Source: Anabas testudineus
Taxonomy: Eukaryota > Chordata > Actinopteri > Anabantiformes > Anabantidae
Assembly (NCBI RefSeq): GCF_900324465.2
Contig: NC_046618.1
Location: forward strand, 17,605,063-17,669,062
Reading direction: 5' to 3'
DNA length: 64,000 bases
The stretch's first letter is position 1. Every line of letters starts with the position of its first letter. This document shows positions 12,701-23,788 of this stretch, piece after piece. The translations under genes were made by a program, and so were the position numbers. The notes below the pieces were generated by a model. The model was not told where the DNA came from. It ran no database searches and saw only the letters and a program-made list of their open reading frames with translations.

Positions 12701-15700
12701 AACCGTCCAACACAGAGTCACGGTTCATTTAGACTCTCAAATAATATTCTCACAGTGAAGAGGTCACTTCCTCAACTTGTTAAAAGAGCAAAACATTATA
12801 AAAACACACAGGGTCTTAGACCATATTTGATTTACACGAAAATACAGAAAAGACCTGATTAGTGGGTGTGATATAACATTTACATTGTGGTTTAAGAAGT
12901 TAAATGACTTTTTTGTCATTGTTATGTGATTAACTATTTTAATTTTGGGTTAGGGTTAGTAGAGAGAATTGCAATACACTCCACTGAGTAGCGTTTTTTG
13001 TTGTTGGCGTGTGTCATTTTTTATATTATATCTTGTAAAAGATTATGTCATAGGATATGTAAATCTTTAATTTCATATTTTTGTACAAAGTAGTTTGTTT
13101 AACGACTTTTACAAAGTAACTTGAGGTAATTAATCTAGATTTCTGTAATAGGTATTTTGTAAACCTATGTTTGTGAAATATATCATCTGATATTTTAACA
13201 TTTAACGTTAAATCGTGTGTCTGCAGTGAAACTCCTTCTGACTTCACTTGACAGAAGCTTAAGTGAACATAATGTCTGTTTTTCAGGGATAGAAGAAGTG
13301 TGACCCGCAAACGTTATATTTACTTTGTCTTTGTGGGAGAAAGAGACAGCTGGCCACTGTGAAACACTGATGGTGGGGGGGTTTAACTGGGGGCTATTGT
13401 AATACCATTTCAAGACATCTGCTCCTTTCTTCTATTCAGATTAACCCCCCCACTCCACCTCCTCCACACACTTTCATGTCTCTGAAGTCTTTATCTGTGC
13501 TAATATTTGCATGAGCACCAGAAAAACTGGATTGTTTTGTTCCTTTTATTCCTTTAAAAGAAATCAGAAAACTTTCTGTCTGAGCTGAGTCTGTCTCCCT
13601 CCTGTGGTGTGGAGTGGAACTGGAGCGTCCTGTACGTGGCATCACCACGGGGTGTGCCTAGTCCGAGTAAAGAAAAGAGAAGAAGAAGAAAAAAAAGGTA
13701 CAGCTCCTTTTATTTCAAAGAGTATTTAAGGTCTGCTGCCCACATCATGTATGAGTCGGACACACCCATGTACACACACACACACACACACACACACCGC
13801 TGTCACATCTGGAAGCAGTTGAGTCTAACCTCTGCCATGAAATGTACTTCGTTCACCTCTACACATGCACACAGTGGTGGAGCGACCAGAGGAGACAACA
13901 GTGACAGACCTCAGTCTAGACCAGCACTTCTCCGATGTTTTAAACCAAGGCACCCGTCTACGTCACACTTTTCTTTTCAGCTAACACATCACCGTGGATT
14001 TGTGTGAATGTGTTTGATTAAAACACTTCAGATGATGATTTAGCTTAATGGGGAGAAACAGCCAACATGACTCCGTCAAACACAAAAAAATCTACAAGCA
14101 CCTTAAAAGCTCAACAATTAACTTATCAATAAAAAACAAAGAGCAACGTATAAACATGCTGGTGACTGTTCAGAACTTTATGAATGAGAACTTGACTCAG
14201 CTCACGGAGCCAACTTGATAAATCTGTTAGTGTGTCCCAACACTTTGAACCTTATTATTATTCAAGGTGACCATGCTCTTTTTCAGCCTTTCTTCTTTCT
14301 GTTCTCTAAGTTGGATCTTTTTAGATGTTGCTTCCTAGAAAAGTTGGCACATGCAGGTTTTCTGTTTGTATTTTTGCTGATTAGGAGTTTCTATATATAA
14401 TAATAATAATAATTGTCCTATTGAAGTGAATAAATGATGTTATGTAGGATTAACCTAATCAGGTAATGATATATGAATCACAGAGATAAATCTTTTACTG
14501 TTTTACTAAAACTTTATATTTAGGAGTTTGAATGACATGATATTTACTTTTGTTATTTTTTTTACTTTTTCCATCACTGATTGTTCACCTCCCTTTAAAT
14601 GTGCTGAAATGTGAATAATGTAATTTTAAAAACTATAAGTCGTCATCGTGAACCACTGATCTAAACAATGTAGAGCAGACACCAAACACACTTCACTTGT
14701 GGATTGACAATAATAATCTGATAATCTCACTCCACATGCCTGCACTTGCAGCATTTGTGTCTTTATCTGCTGTTTGTTCTGCAAGCTGGAGTTCAAACAC
14801 GTTTTCTTTTTGTTCCATCTTTTAACAGTGAGGTCAAAGTTTCTGCACTTTCACTATGTTCCCTTCTCCGGCGTGTTTGCAGACTCGTGGTTCATTTCTC
14901 TCTCAGCGTAGAGTTTTATTTTTCAACTGTCAGACCTGGGGGAGGGAGTACAGGCTCAATGAATGAGTTTCTTTTACAGCTTGCTTCCTCCATCCCTGCC
15001 TTGTTTCCTCCCTCAAATTGCCAGCTCTCTCTTACTCCCTCTGTCCGTTTCCCTCCCTCTCAGTCAGAATTCCTCCGTACCTGTCTGAACAGGGAGAGTT
15101 GGACTGCTGTAGGGCAGAAGAAAGAAAGAAAGAAAGACAGAGAGAAAGAGGGCAGGGAAAACAAAACAAAGGGAGACAACAGACAGGTTAAGACGCTGTT
15201 TAGGAACGGGCAGAGTGAAAGACAAGTTTGTCGAGGTCTCAAGGCTTCGAATGAGTTTTTTCCTGTTCCCTGCCGGGCTGTTTTTTTGACTTTCTGAGAC
15301 CCGTGGCTATTTTGGTCCCTCAGTGTCGGAGCGGTTTTAGGATGGATGCCATCATGCTGCAAGAAAAACTGGTGGAACGGCTGCTGTGTCCACGAGTGAG
15401 AACCGCCAGACAGAAGGTAAAGAGCTGCATTCACAGGGAAGTGTGTGCTGTGTAGGTAAAAAGGGCTGAAATAAAATCGAAGAAGACACAGAGAGAACAG
15501 GACGAGTTGAAAAATGCTAAAATCAAGAAGCCCTCACACCTGTGGACTCACAGCATCTTCTCTGTGACAGATTTACTGCTGAGATGAGGCGTTTTCATAA
15601 TGAATTATTGATTTATCTTCCTCACGCTCTGGCTTTTTGGCAAGTGTCTCAGACACACACTGCCTGTGGTTTTCTGTGTGAATGTGATTTTATAAATGTG

Positions 15701-17878
15701 ATCATCACCCGAGGGGGCTCTCGGAAATGCCAATGACAAGTTATGACAGCAAATAGGGAAGCTGACTGTGTTTGCCTTGTGCGTTTGCAAAGCAAAATAA
15801 AAAAAAGAGCTTTTCAGGCCTGTTGAATGCAGCTTCTGTCTGTGTGTGTGAATGCTCTCTGCTGGCCTCGAGTGTGTATTTATATCTACACATGTCAGCA
15901 TGCAGCACTGTGGGGTAAAGATGACGCTCTGCCAGATGCAGTAGAGAAAACCTGCAGGACTGAGACCTACTGTTGGACGCAGCGAGAGACTGGTATCCTG
16001 TGGTTGCCTTTGTCTCTCTGAGAGACTTAGTGGAAAATCTGAGACGTGGTTATTCTCAGCTGCTCAAAGAGGAATGCTGTGCACGTGTTTTCCACGCAGT
16101 TGTACATTTTCTGTATTACAGAGCCCGCCTGTCTGTTGTGGCGACTTTATTGCATCGGACGCCGCCACGTTCGTTTTGTCTTCACATTAAAAGCTTCACA
16201 GTGCTCTTACAGCGATCTGGTGTCTACTTCTATTTTGAATCTCTTGATTTTTGTTGTAGGTAAATGAGAACGCAACTATTTTAATCATTTTTCTAGAAAA
16301 CATCTGCGATAAGTTGATTATAATTAATCCAGTGGCAGAAAAACTCCAACATTTGCCTCTTCTGAAGTTACAGTAGCTCAGATTTATACTTAACTACAGT
16401 AAATGTAGTTACTTAATTACCTTTGTTTGTTTGTGATAATAAACTAAATATCTTTGGCTTCAGACTAACAAAATCATCACGTTGGGATGTCTTTAAACTG
16501 AGACCACCAACTGTCCAAATGAAGCTGTAACTAGAGAGTAATTTACATTTTTGGAAAAGATATTGAAACAGTCGAGCATTTTTCAAACTAAAAGCCAAAT
16601 ATTTTTGTGTCAACCAACTGTTTATTTTGTTAAGTAATTGTTGCAGCAGATAAATTGTAAAACAAATATTTAATTTAACATTATATTTAAATGTTCATTT
16701 TAACAAAACCTCTGTCGTCTTTCTTCTTCTTCTTTGTCTTCTGTGTCTTTCTTTCTGTTTCAGGAAAAACAATATGTGGGTTTTGCAACTCTGCCCAACC
16801 AGGTCCACAGGAAGTCTGTGAAGAAAGGCTTCGACTTCACACTGATGGTGGCAGGTTAGTTTGTAGCTAAAAATGAAAACGTGACAGTTTACCACATTAT
16901 TATGTACTCAGCAGATAATCTGCAACAAAAGTCCTGCCATACAACCTGTGTATCTACAATGTCCAGCTGTTAAAATGACTTTAGAGAGGTGCTGATTTAA
17001 CTTGATGGTCACTTTGTGATATTCATCCTACCCTATAGAAACAATAGATATCTACAGCACCACAAGCGTCATTAAGGTGGAACTAATTAATAAAGTATCT
17101 CTAATAAACTGGCAGCTGAGTTTATTTGGTTGATATCTTTATTTGATTGGTTTATTGCTTCAAGTTGTGAGATCTACATGCTTGACAAGTACTTGTCTGT
17201 GTCTGTGCTGTAGGGGAGTCTGGTATGGGTAAATCCACCCTGGTCAACAGCCTGTTCCTCACAGACCTCTACAAAGACAGGAAGTTACTAAACGCTGAGG
17301 GTGAGTCTTCATGCTATTTATTATGTCTCTGTATCAGTCACTGCTCTGTGTATCACAGTACTACACAGTACTCTCAGCTTTTTTTTGGCTGTTTCTTGTA
17401 GATTTTGGTCAATGCTGTTGAATCCTGAGTGATTATCTGGCAGCAGTTTCTGCTGCACTTGTTTGGCTCAGAGTAAAAATCCTGTTACTCAATATTTACT
17501 GCAGAACTGTTAATGCAATGGCACAGAATTATGCCCTTGTTACGAAAAAGGCAATCAAAACTGTGAATTTATACCTTCAGGGATGATTTTGCACCACTGC
17601 CTGTCTTGTTGCACAATCTCAGATCTGCTGTTTCTAATTACTTTCTCCGCATTGCTCATTTCATGTGGATGTTTCTCAGAGCGTATCAACCAAACCGTGG
17701 AGATCATCAAACACACTGTAGACATCGAGGAGAAAGGCGTCAAACTCAAACTGACCATCGTAGACACACCAGGGTTCGGAGACGCTGTGAATAACAACGA
17801 GTGGTGAGCTGGAAAACCTGATTTTAACCCGCTCACTTTGATTCACAGTGGCTGAAGGAGGTGCTAATGTAGTTTCTA

Positions 17879-17917
<39 letters not shown>

Positions 17918-20613
17918 TAGCTGGAAGCCAATTACAGACTACATAGATCAGCAGTTTGAGCAGTACTTCAGGGATGAGAGTGGGCTGAACAGAAAGAACA
18001 TCCAGGACAACAGAGTCCACTGCTGCCTCTACTTCATCCCTCCGTTTGGACACGGGTAAGAACACAGTTTGAATTAATGATGCATGGAGTCATCAGTACA
18101 GTGTTTTAATGTGTAGAGCTTGAACTACTCCGCTCACTCGGGACTTCTCTTCACAGACTACGTCCAGTCGATGTTGAGTTCATGAAGGCTCTGCATGAGA
18201 AAGTGAACATAATTCCACTCATTGCAAAAGCCGACTGTCTGACGCCCAACGAGATAAAGAAGCTCAAAGACAGAGTGAGTCGCAGACCAGCAGCGACACG
18301 GTGAAGCCGTGATGCTTTTCAAGACTTTAACATTTGTTCTGGTGTGTGTGTGTGAATGTGTGTATGTGTGTGCCTAGATACGAGAGGAAATAGACAAGTT
18401 TGGGATCAAAGTGTACCAGTTCCCTGAATGTGACTCAGATGAGGATGAAGAGTTTAAACAACTCGACAAAGAACTGAAGGTGAGCATGTCCAGATGTTTA
18501 TTTCATTTTAAAGTAAAGACATTCAATGGGGCTTTGATTATATAACATTATAGAAAATAAAAGCTTATATACATGATCTTCCTCAGCAGATGGATGACAG
18601 TAGGACCTCAGCCACGCACTTTATTTTTATTTGAAAAGATTTTAGTATACTGTAATCTTCCACCTCCCTCTGAATACAGTAGGTGGAGTTACATTACACT
18701 GGATAATCCACAGACTCCACTCTGAGCTTTGGTAGAAACTGTGGATTATCCAGAACAAAGGCCTCTGTGTGTTTCAAGTGAACTGTGTCACAACATTTTA
18801 GAACGCAAAGGTTTTCTGATTTCTCTCAGAATTAAATTAAAAAATTTAATTAAATACAATTTTTGGTAATCACAGCCTCCAGTGAACTGTACAAACAAGG
18901 AGAATGGTGCACACTTCAGAAAGGTCTCTGCAGTGTGATGTACAGTACCATCTCTCTCGTCTACTGATCAGCTGGGAAAATCTGTGCAGGGAACTTAAAC
19001 CTATTTTACCCGTCTGAACAATTCGCTCGAGCTGCTGCGTGTACTCGTACTTATCAGGGCAGAACATGCTCAGTCATCTTTATCTGGATTGATAAGGGTT
19101 GAAATAAAAAAAAGCATCTCAGCTTTTTTCTGTGTGCAGGAGTGCACCCCGTTCGCTGTGATTGGAAGTAATACAGTGGTGGAGGCTCGAGGTCAGAGAG
19201 TGAGAGGACGACTGTACCCCTGGGGCATTGTTGAAGGTATGTTTATGTGCTCTCCACCTGTGCAGCTCTCATCAGTCTGTGTGCAGATCAGAAACAGTAT
19301 TAAAATTAATTTCTTTGCTCAGTGGAGAACCAGTCGCACTGTGACTTTGTGAAGCTGAGGAACATGCTGATCCGCTCGCACATGCACGACCTCAAAGACG
19401 TCACCTGCGACGTCCACTATGAGAACTACAGAGCGCAGTGCATACAGGAGATGACCAGGTACGTGAGAGAACACGAGCCGGGTGAGAAATTGAAATGTGT
19501 GAGATACTGAAATGTTTTGTAAACTTCACAGATAACCGCTGATGTTTGCAGATCAGATTTCAAGACAGATTTGTCCGTCTGTCTCCTTTTCTTCTTCTTC
19601 TTCTCTCAGTAAACTGGCTCAGGACAACCGCATGGAGAGTCCCATCCCCATCCTGCCTCTGTCCACTCCAGATGTGGACACTGAGAAATTAATCAAAATG
19701 AAAGACGAGGAGGTACGAGGCAACATTTGCTGTCTAACAGTCTAGAACTAGTCATAGAACTATTATACCCACTCTATATCCCTGTTTCATAAACACTGAT
19801 ACGTGGAGGAAACAGCCTGAGTTAGTCCAGAGATCGGAAATCTGCGTAAAAGCAGCTTTAAACTGTTTAATCATACACAACAGTATCTGCAGTACACACG
19901 TTCCCCTGAGCCTACATGTAGTGCTTACATCTCTGCTTGTGCCTGGATTAGACGAGTTGTTTTTCTCCAACTAAACGGATTAAAGGATACGTTCATAAGT
20001 GTTGGTGTTGTAAGTCTGTCTAAAAACAATAGTCAGGTGCCCATATGAATACGAGAACTGGTTTTACTTGTTGTAATCATTCCTGTTCATACTGGTCATG
20101 GATAGATTTATTTCTCAACTCCCTTGAGAAGGTGGTTTCCACCATCTTTATTTAATCAAATGTAAATCTAAAGCTAAGGTTTCTGCAGTCTGAGTTCAAA
20201 TCAAGTCGAAATTGTTCAAAGTTACATTTTTTTATTTCAAATTTCAAATTTCCCTGTTGGGTTGCAGTGCACTAACGGAAGCCGCCGTGGTAGATATCCA
20301 CTTAATGTATTTTTATTTTAAAGGTTCAAGAAATAGTGCCGTTAATTTCCTCCTATAGTCCATTTGACACAATATGTGAGAGAATTTAACTCGAATCACC
20401 TGATAAGAGATCTGTAAAGCACATGTTCAGGTAACTACAAACAACAGAAGAAAGTTTCACTCTAGGAGGCACAATCACAAATAAACACTGAAGGTTAAAT
20501 GATTATGAGTCACCAATCATGATGTTTGTCAAACCTTCCTCCGCCTGCAGCTGAAGAGGATGCAGGAGATGCTGAACAAGATGCAGCAGCAGATGCACGA
20601 GAAAGACCAGTGA
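6788..20613 (+). CDS. septin5: septin 5 (complete, canonical isoform about 371 aa)
   Basis: Septin 5 is a SEPT2-group septin that binds syntaxin and restrains exocytosis in neurons and platelets. Exons: 6788-6833, 6979-6992, 16764-16854, 17214-17300, 17680-17803, 17921-18055, 18157-18274, 18378-18479, 19140-19236, 19323-19458, 19610-19712 and 20551-20613; phase closes throughout (1116 nt). The start [20 protein letters not shown] parallels human MSTGLRYKSK. Visible motifs are the P-loop GESGMGKST (about residues 51-59), DTPGFGD (108-114), AKAD (189-192), the septin unique element [19 protein letters not shown] and a C-terminal coiled coil ending [10 protein letters not shown]. Human SEPT5 has 369 residues. 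The usually invariant Ser of the S-P-x-G-H motif is Pro (PPFGHG, about 161-166). A separate first exon lies at 15342. gp1bb follows downstream as in human. Which teleost copy (5a or 5b) cannot be told. Confidence 0.96.
6979..6992 (+). CDS. septin5: 14-nt microexon of septin 5
   Basis: Between the acceptor GCCAACAG and the donor GTAAGA lie 14 bases that, joined to the last G of exon 1, read E-D-S-T-E and keep frame into the exon at 16764. Human SEPT5 has a similar short segment (EDKQ) at this place. An exon this short is below the usual definition limit and is easily missed by gene finders. Confidence 0.75.
13772..13797. repeat. (CA)n microsatellite
   Basis: Thirteen uninterrupted CA units lie in the long septin-5 intron. 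Confidence 0.95.
15342..15416 (+). CDS. septin5: alternative first coding exon of septin 5
   Basis: An ATG opens 25 codons ([20 protein letters not shown] followed by TARQK) ending at a GTAAAG donor in phase 0. That phase fits the common exon at 16764, giving ...[17 protein letters not shown] human SEPT5 isoform begins MDSLAAPQDRLVEQLLSPR, with the same length and the R/K-L-V-E-x-L-L-x-P-R core, so the alternative start is conserved from fish to human. The surrounding sequence is pyrimidine-rich upstream (15000-15090). The promoter is inferred to lie between about 14900 and 15340. Confidence 0.8.
17883..17915. repeat. (TG)n tract forming a splice acceptor region of septin 5
   Basis: An uninterrupted TG run ends five bases before the AG of the acceptor for the exon at 17921 and takes the place of a normal polypyrimidine tract. 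A second TG-rich stretch (18342-18372) precedes the acceptor of the exon at 18378. Confidence 0.9.
18699..18753. repeat. perfect 15-bp inverted repeat (25-nt loop) with paired TAATCC sites
   Basis: CTGGATAATCCACAG at 18699-18713 is exactly mirrored by CTGTGGATTATCCAG at 18739-18753. Each arm carries TAATCC/GGATTA, the core site of K50 homeodomain factors (OTX, PITX, GSC). It lies in the septin-5 intron 18480-19139. Whether it works as DNA sites, as an RNA hairpin, or is the relic of a tiny inverted-repeat element is not decided. Confidence 0.7.
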
Positions 20614-21551
20614 CGTCTCCTGGAGAAGAACAGAGCTGGGCTGCAGCGCCACCTGCTGTTTGACCCCTGAACGACAGTGAGACCTCCAGACGTTGAACAT
20701 GGATATCACGCGTTAACTCTGGCTGTACATTTATCTTCAGTTCGGTGCTTTGTATAGTTTGTCTGCCTGGAGGGTTTTTTTTCTCTGACTCTGTCTGTTT
20801 GCCCACTTTGAGCCCTCTGCTGTGGTTTAACAGTCTTAACAAATATAATATAAATGCGTAATTTAAATTACTACTCAGTGTATCTAATTTATAAATGCAA
20901 TGCTACACTTTTTTGGGTATATTGTCAGGGTATGGACGTGTGTGTGCTACAAGCCGTTTTGTAAAGAATCTTAGGTTGTTGGTGATGCTTAGATTTGAAC
21001 ATGGATATCGTTTTTATGATGTGTGTGTGTGTGTGTTTGGATGCATGAGCGTGTGCATTTCATGAAATTGATTTTGACATCATCTGGAATCCGTCCATTA
21101 ATCTCCCATTTGTCCTTGAAGAGGCACCACAGTGACTTAACGTCTGTTAACATCTTTTGTTTTTGTTCATTCGCTCTCATAAATATCTTCATGTGACATT
21201 TTTAACATATTGCGAGTCATAATGTCCTCTCCCAGCTTTTTATATGTGCTGGCTGAGCTGAAAATGCACTTATTGCCAGTGGCTAACTGTGATCAGAAAG
21301 TCTCTGACATAATGAGGAGGTTGGTGCAGTGCAGGGTGCATGTGTAAGCATGCTGCCATTACTCATATCGACTAAATGCTGTGGGCCTATTTTTACTGCT
21401 TTACAGCTGATGCCCTGTGCTTGTATGAAGATGCATCCTGACCTACAGCAGCTTTGTTGCCACGATGGGATGGTATATTAATGAGGAGCAAATACTGTGT
21501 TTATGCTTCAGTTTTAAATTTCACTAAAGGTGTGTGTCCTACATGTGAGTT

Positions 21552-21583
<32 letters not shown>

Positions 21584-21690
21584 GTCTGGTGATTCTGAGG
21601 AACGGTACATGCTGTATTTTGCCTGAAGGCTGTGAGCTCAGCCTGTGCCCCATTTATATAAAGGTGTGACCAATAAACTCTTTTTCTTGT
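20614..21690 (+). other. septin 5 3' UTR
   Basis: Non-coding sequence runs from the TGA stop to AATAAA at 21672-21677. It includes two short (TG)n tracts (about 21017-21038 and 21559-21586). No in-frame extension is possible. Confidence 0.65.
21672..21677 (+). terminator. polyadenylation signal of septin 5
   Basis: AATAAA is followed by a T-rich stretch (CTCTTTTTCTTG) that suits a downstream element. It lies 1.06 kb after the stop codon. Another AATAAA near 22032 could serve longer transcripts toward gp1bb. Confidence 0.6.
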
Positions 21691-22620
21691 CAGTCCGGTC
21701 CTCACCGCCTGGTCATTGTTTCTCTGAAGACTATCGAGTCGTATTTTAAATTCCAGCGAGAACGGCTTGTTGCTTCTGACAGGAGCTGCTGCACAGACGT
21801 GATCTGCTGATTCATGATTATCTCCTGCAGCAACTCTTCCTCTGCTCTGACCACAGCATCGTCACCCTGCCAGTCAGAGGAGACACACAGGAGCTGATAT
21901 AACATTGGGATGAACGGCGATGAGAAGTGTCCTGCACTGAAGTACTATTTTGAGACACTCTGTATACTCCACTATAGTTTAGAGACCAGCAAAGTAATTT
22001 ATTTTAGTCCCAACTTTACACATGAAAGCTTCAATAAAAATGATCCAACAGTATTAATCTGAAATCTGCATGATGAGAAGTATTTTTGGATTTTATTTGA
22101 TGTTTTTATGTCAGTATTTTTCTACTTTTAAAACTTGTTTGTACAGAACCAGAATATTTCAAGACTGTGGTGCTAATTAATGTGTGAAAAATATCGGAGC
22201 ACAAGTACAAGTCATGCACTCATTTAGAAAGTAATAATAATAATAATACTAATAATATAATAAATCTTTGTTTCACGTCCTGCTGCAGATCTAGATCTCG
22301 TCAGTCTTTGAAAATAATTATATTTTGCACATTTAACTAAAATAACCTTTCCAGAGAAACTCATTAATCCTTTATTTTTTTTATGTATCTCTTCATTTTC
22401 ACTAACCTGCTATATTATCTCTAAAGAATTGAAAATGTAAAAATTTAACTCTGTGTTTGTTTTAATTTGTTCCTAATTAAATTTCTCTTTATATTAATCT
22501 TTGACTAATAGGGCCACCAATGAAAAAGTTAATTAGTTAGTTAATTAGTTACTGACACACTTCTTATGTCCCGTTGGAGGCTCGTGCTGGTGTGTGTACA
22601 GACATGTTGATGTGACAGAT
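21691..22620. other. spacer between septin 5 and gp1bb
   Basis: AT-rich sequence with a TAA/AAT microsatellite-like run near 22231-22262. No exon, RNA gene or transposon end was recognised. Confidence 0.5.
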
Positions 22621-22633
22621 TTGACAGTGGTCT

Positions 22634-22726
22634 TTATCAGTGGGTGCCAGCTGGCAGTTACACACACACACTCCCTCTCAGAGCCAAAGAAACACTCTCC
22701 TCGCCTGAAGACACGCAGCACTGAAG
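22634..22726 (+). promoter_or_regulatory. putative gp1bb promoter and non-coding first exon
   Basis: The gp1bb coding exon is preceded immediately by a strong acceptor (CCTCTTCTCTGCAG, ending 23776), so a 5' non-coding exon must exist. A good donor, CTGAAG|GTAAAC, ends at 22726. A GATA site (TTATCA) at 22634-22639 fits the known GATA-1 dependence of human GP1BB in megakaryocytes. The pairing of this donor with that acceptor is inference. Confidence 0.4.
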
Positions 22727-23788
22727 GTAAACGACTCCACTCTGACCTTTTCTACAGGATTCTGTTCTGTGGCTTTCATTGTATTATTGTCACTGGTCAC
22801 ATACAAACAGGTGATGTAGCTGTGCAGTTTATTATGTGCATTTAGTGACCTGAACCACTTTAAAAACTTGCAATACTTACAGCACTTATAGTTGTTTCCA
22901 GGAATGAGCAGAGAATTTATCAGGGTCACAAAAAGTCAGTAAACACTTACAGTTGTTTATTACAGGAAAAAGAAAATTTAGTTGAACTTTTTTTCTTTTC
23001 AGTTTTACACAGAGGAAAATATTACTGCTTAAAGCTTGTTCTGAGAGGAATTCAGATTTGCATTTTAGCCTCATTAGTTTAAATTTTATTTGTGTCTCCT
23101 ACAGTTCATCAAAAGAAATAGGTAAGACAGAGTCATAATTGAGTTGTTATTGAGCTGCAAGGGAGGTGAATCTTGTCTTATCATATTCTATGAAGGAAAT
23201 TAGCTGTTGCTTTGTCCAAAAGAAAAGGAAATGGACGGATGAGTTATTGCAAGGCTGTTGTGTTAATTTTAAATAAATGTGAACTGTTTTCGTAGACTGA
23301 CACTTTGATTTTCTTCTCCAAAGGAAAAAAATTAAATAACTAGAGGTATCTCCCTTATGTTTCAAGTAAAACTTGTGTCTCTCCTACTGAAATTTAGGAA
23401 AAACATATTAGAAAAAACAGAAATGAGATTTTCAGCTTTGTCTCTGAGCAGTAAGATTTTAGACATCAAAGGTCCAGTTGCTGTTTCTCCTAATGCCATC
23501 ATCAGTCTGGGATCAAATGGTTTATGTTTGTGCAGCCTTTCATGTTTTGCTACTGTTGGTGTCTCAGCCATTTCTCTGTTTAAACCTCAAAACAATTGTA
23601 TAGAGTCAGGACCCATGAAATATAAGAGTGGTTTATGTAACGTACACAAGTGTACAACTAAATGAATCAGTCAGAATGAGCATTTTAATGATTGTCATGA
23701 GCACCTCCTCTCCATCAAGCGTAACCAATCACAATCAAAATGTGATAAATGAATACACCTCTCCTCTTCTCTGCAGTAATTGGTAAAC

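Larger units (their letters stand above)
6993..16763 (+). other. long intron of septin 5
   Basis: The 9.8-kb intron is mostly unique AT-rich sequence with short repeats: (TGC)n near 7387-7414, (CA)n at 13772-13797 and (GAAA)n near 15119-15138. A candidate repeat end (GGGGTCATATTATGCA) is at about 9597. It contains the alternative first exon at 15342-15416. Apart from that I see no conserved coding segment. Open frames at 7255-7767 (minus), 14746-15297 (plus) and 15060-15434 (minus) show no recognisable protein features. Confidence 0.6.

Noticed and set aside
12947-12959. Telomere-like GGGTTAGGGTTAG
   Set aside because: Only two units in unique sequence; expected by chance.
14746-15297. 183-codon open frame on the plus strand before the alternative septin-5 exon
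   Set aside because: Low-complexity basic repeats from (GAAA)n and no family resemblance. It is more plausibly promoter and 5' UTR sequence.
15060-15434. 124-codon open frame on the minus strand
   Set aside because: Antisense of the same GAAA-rich region and of the alternative exon; its S/F/L-rich run comes from the repeat.
23780-23788. Upstream start for gp1bb (MVN before MKRL)
   Set aside because: The first codon would be TTG and it lies next to a splice acceptor. The ATG at 23789 gives a normal signal peptide.
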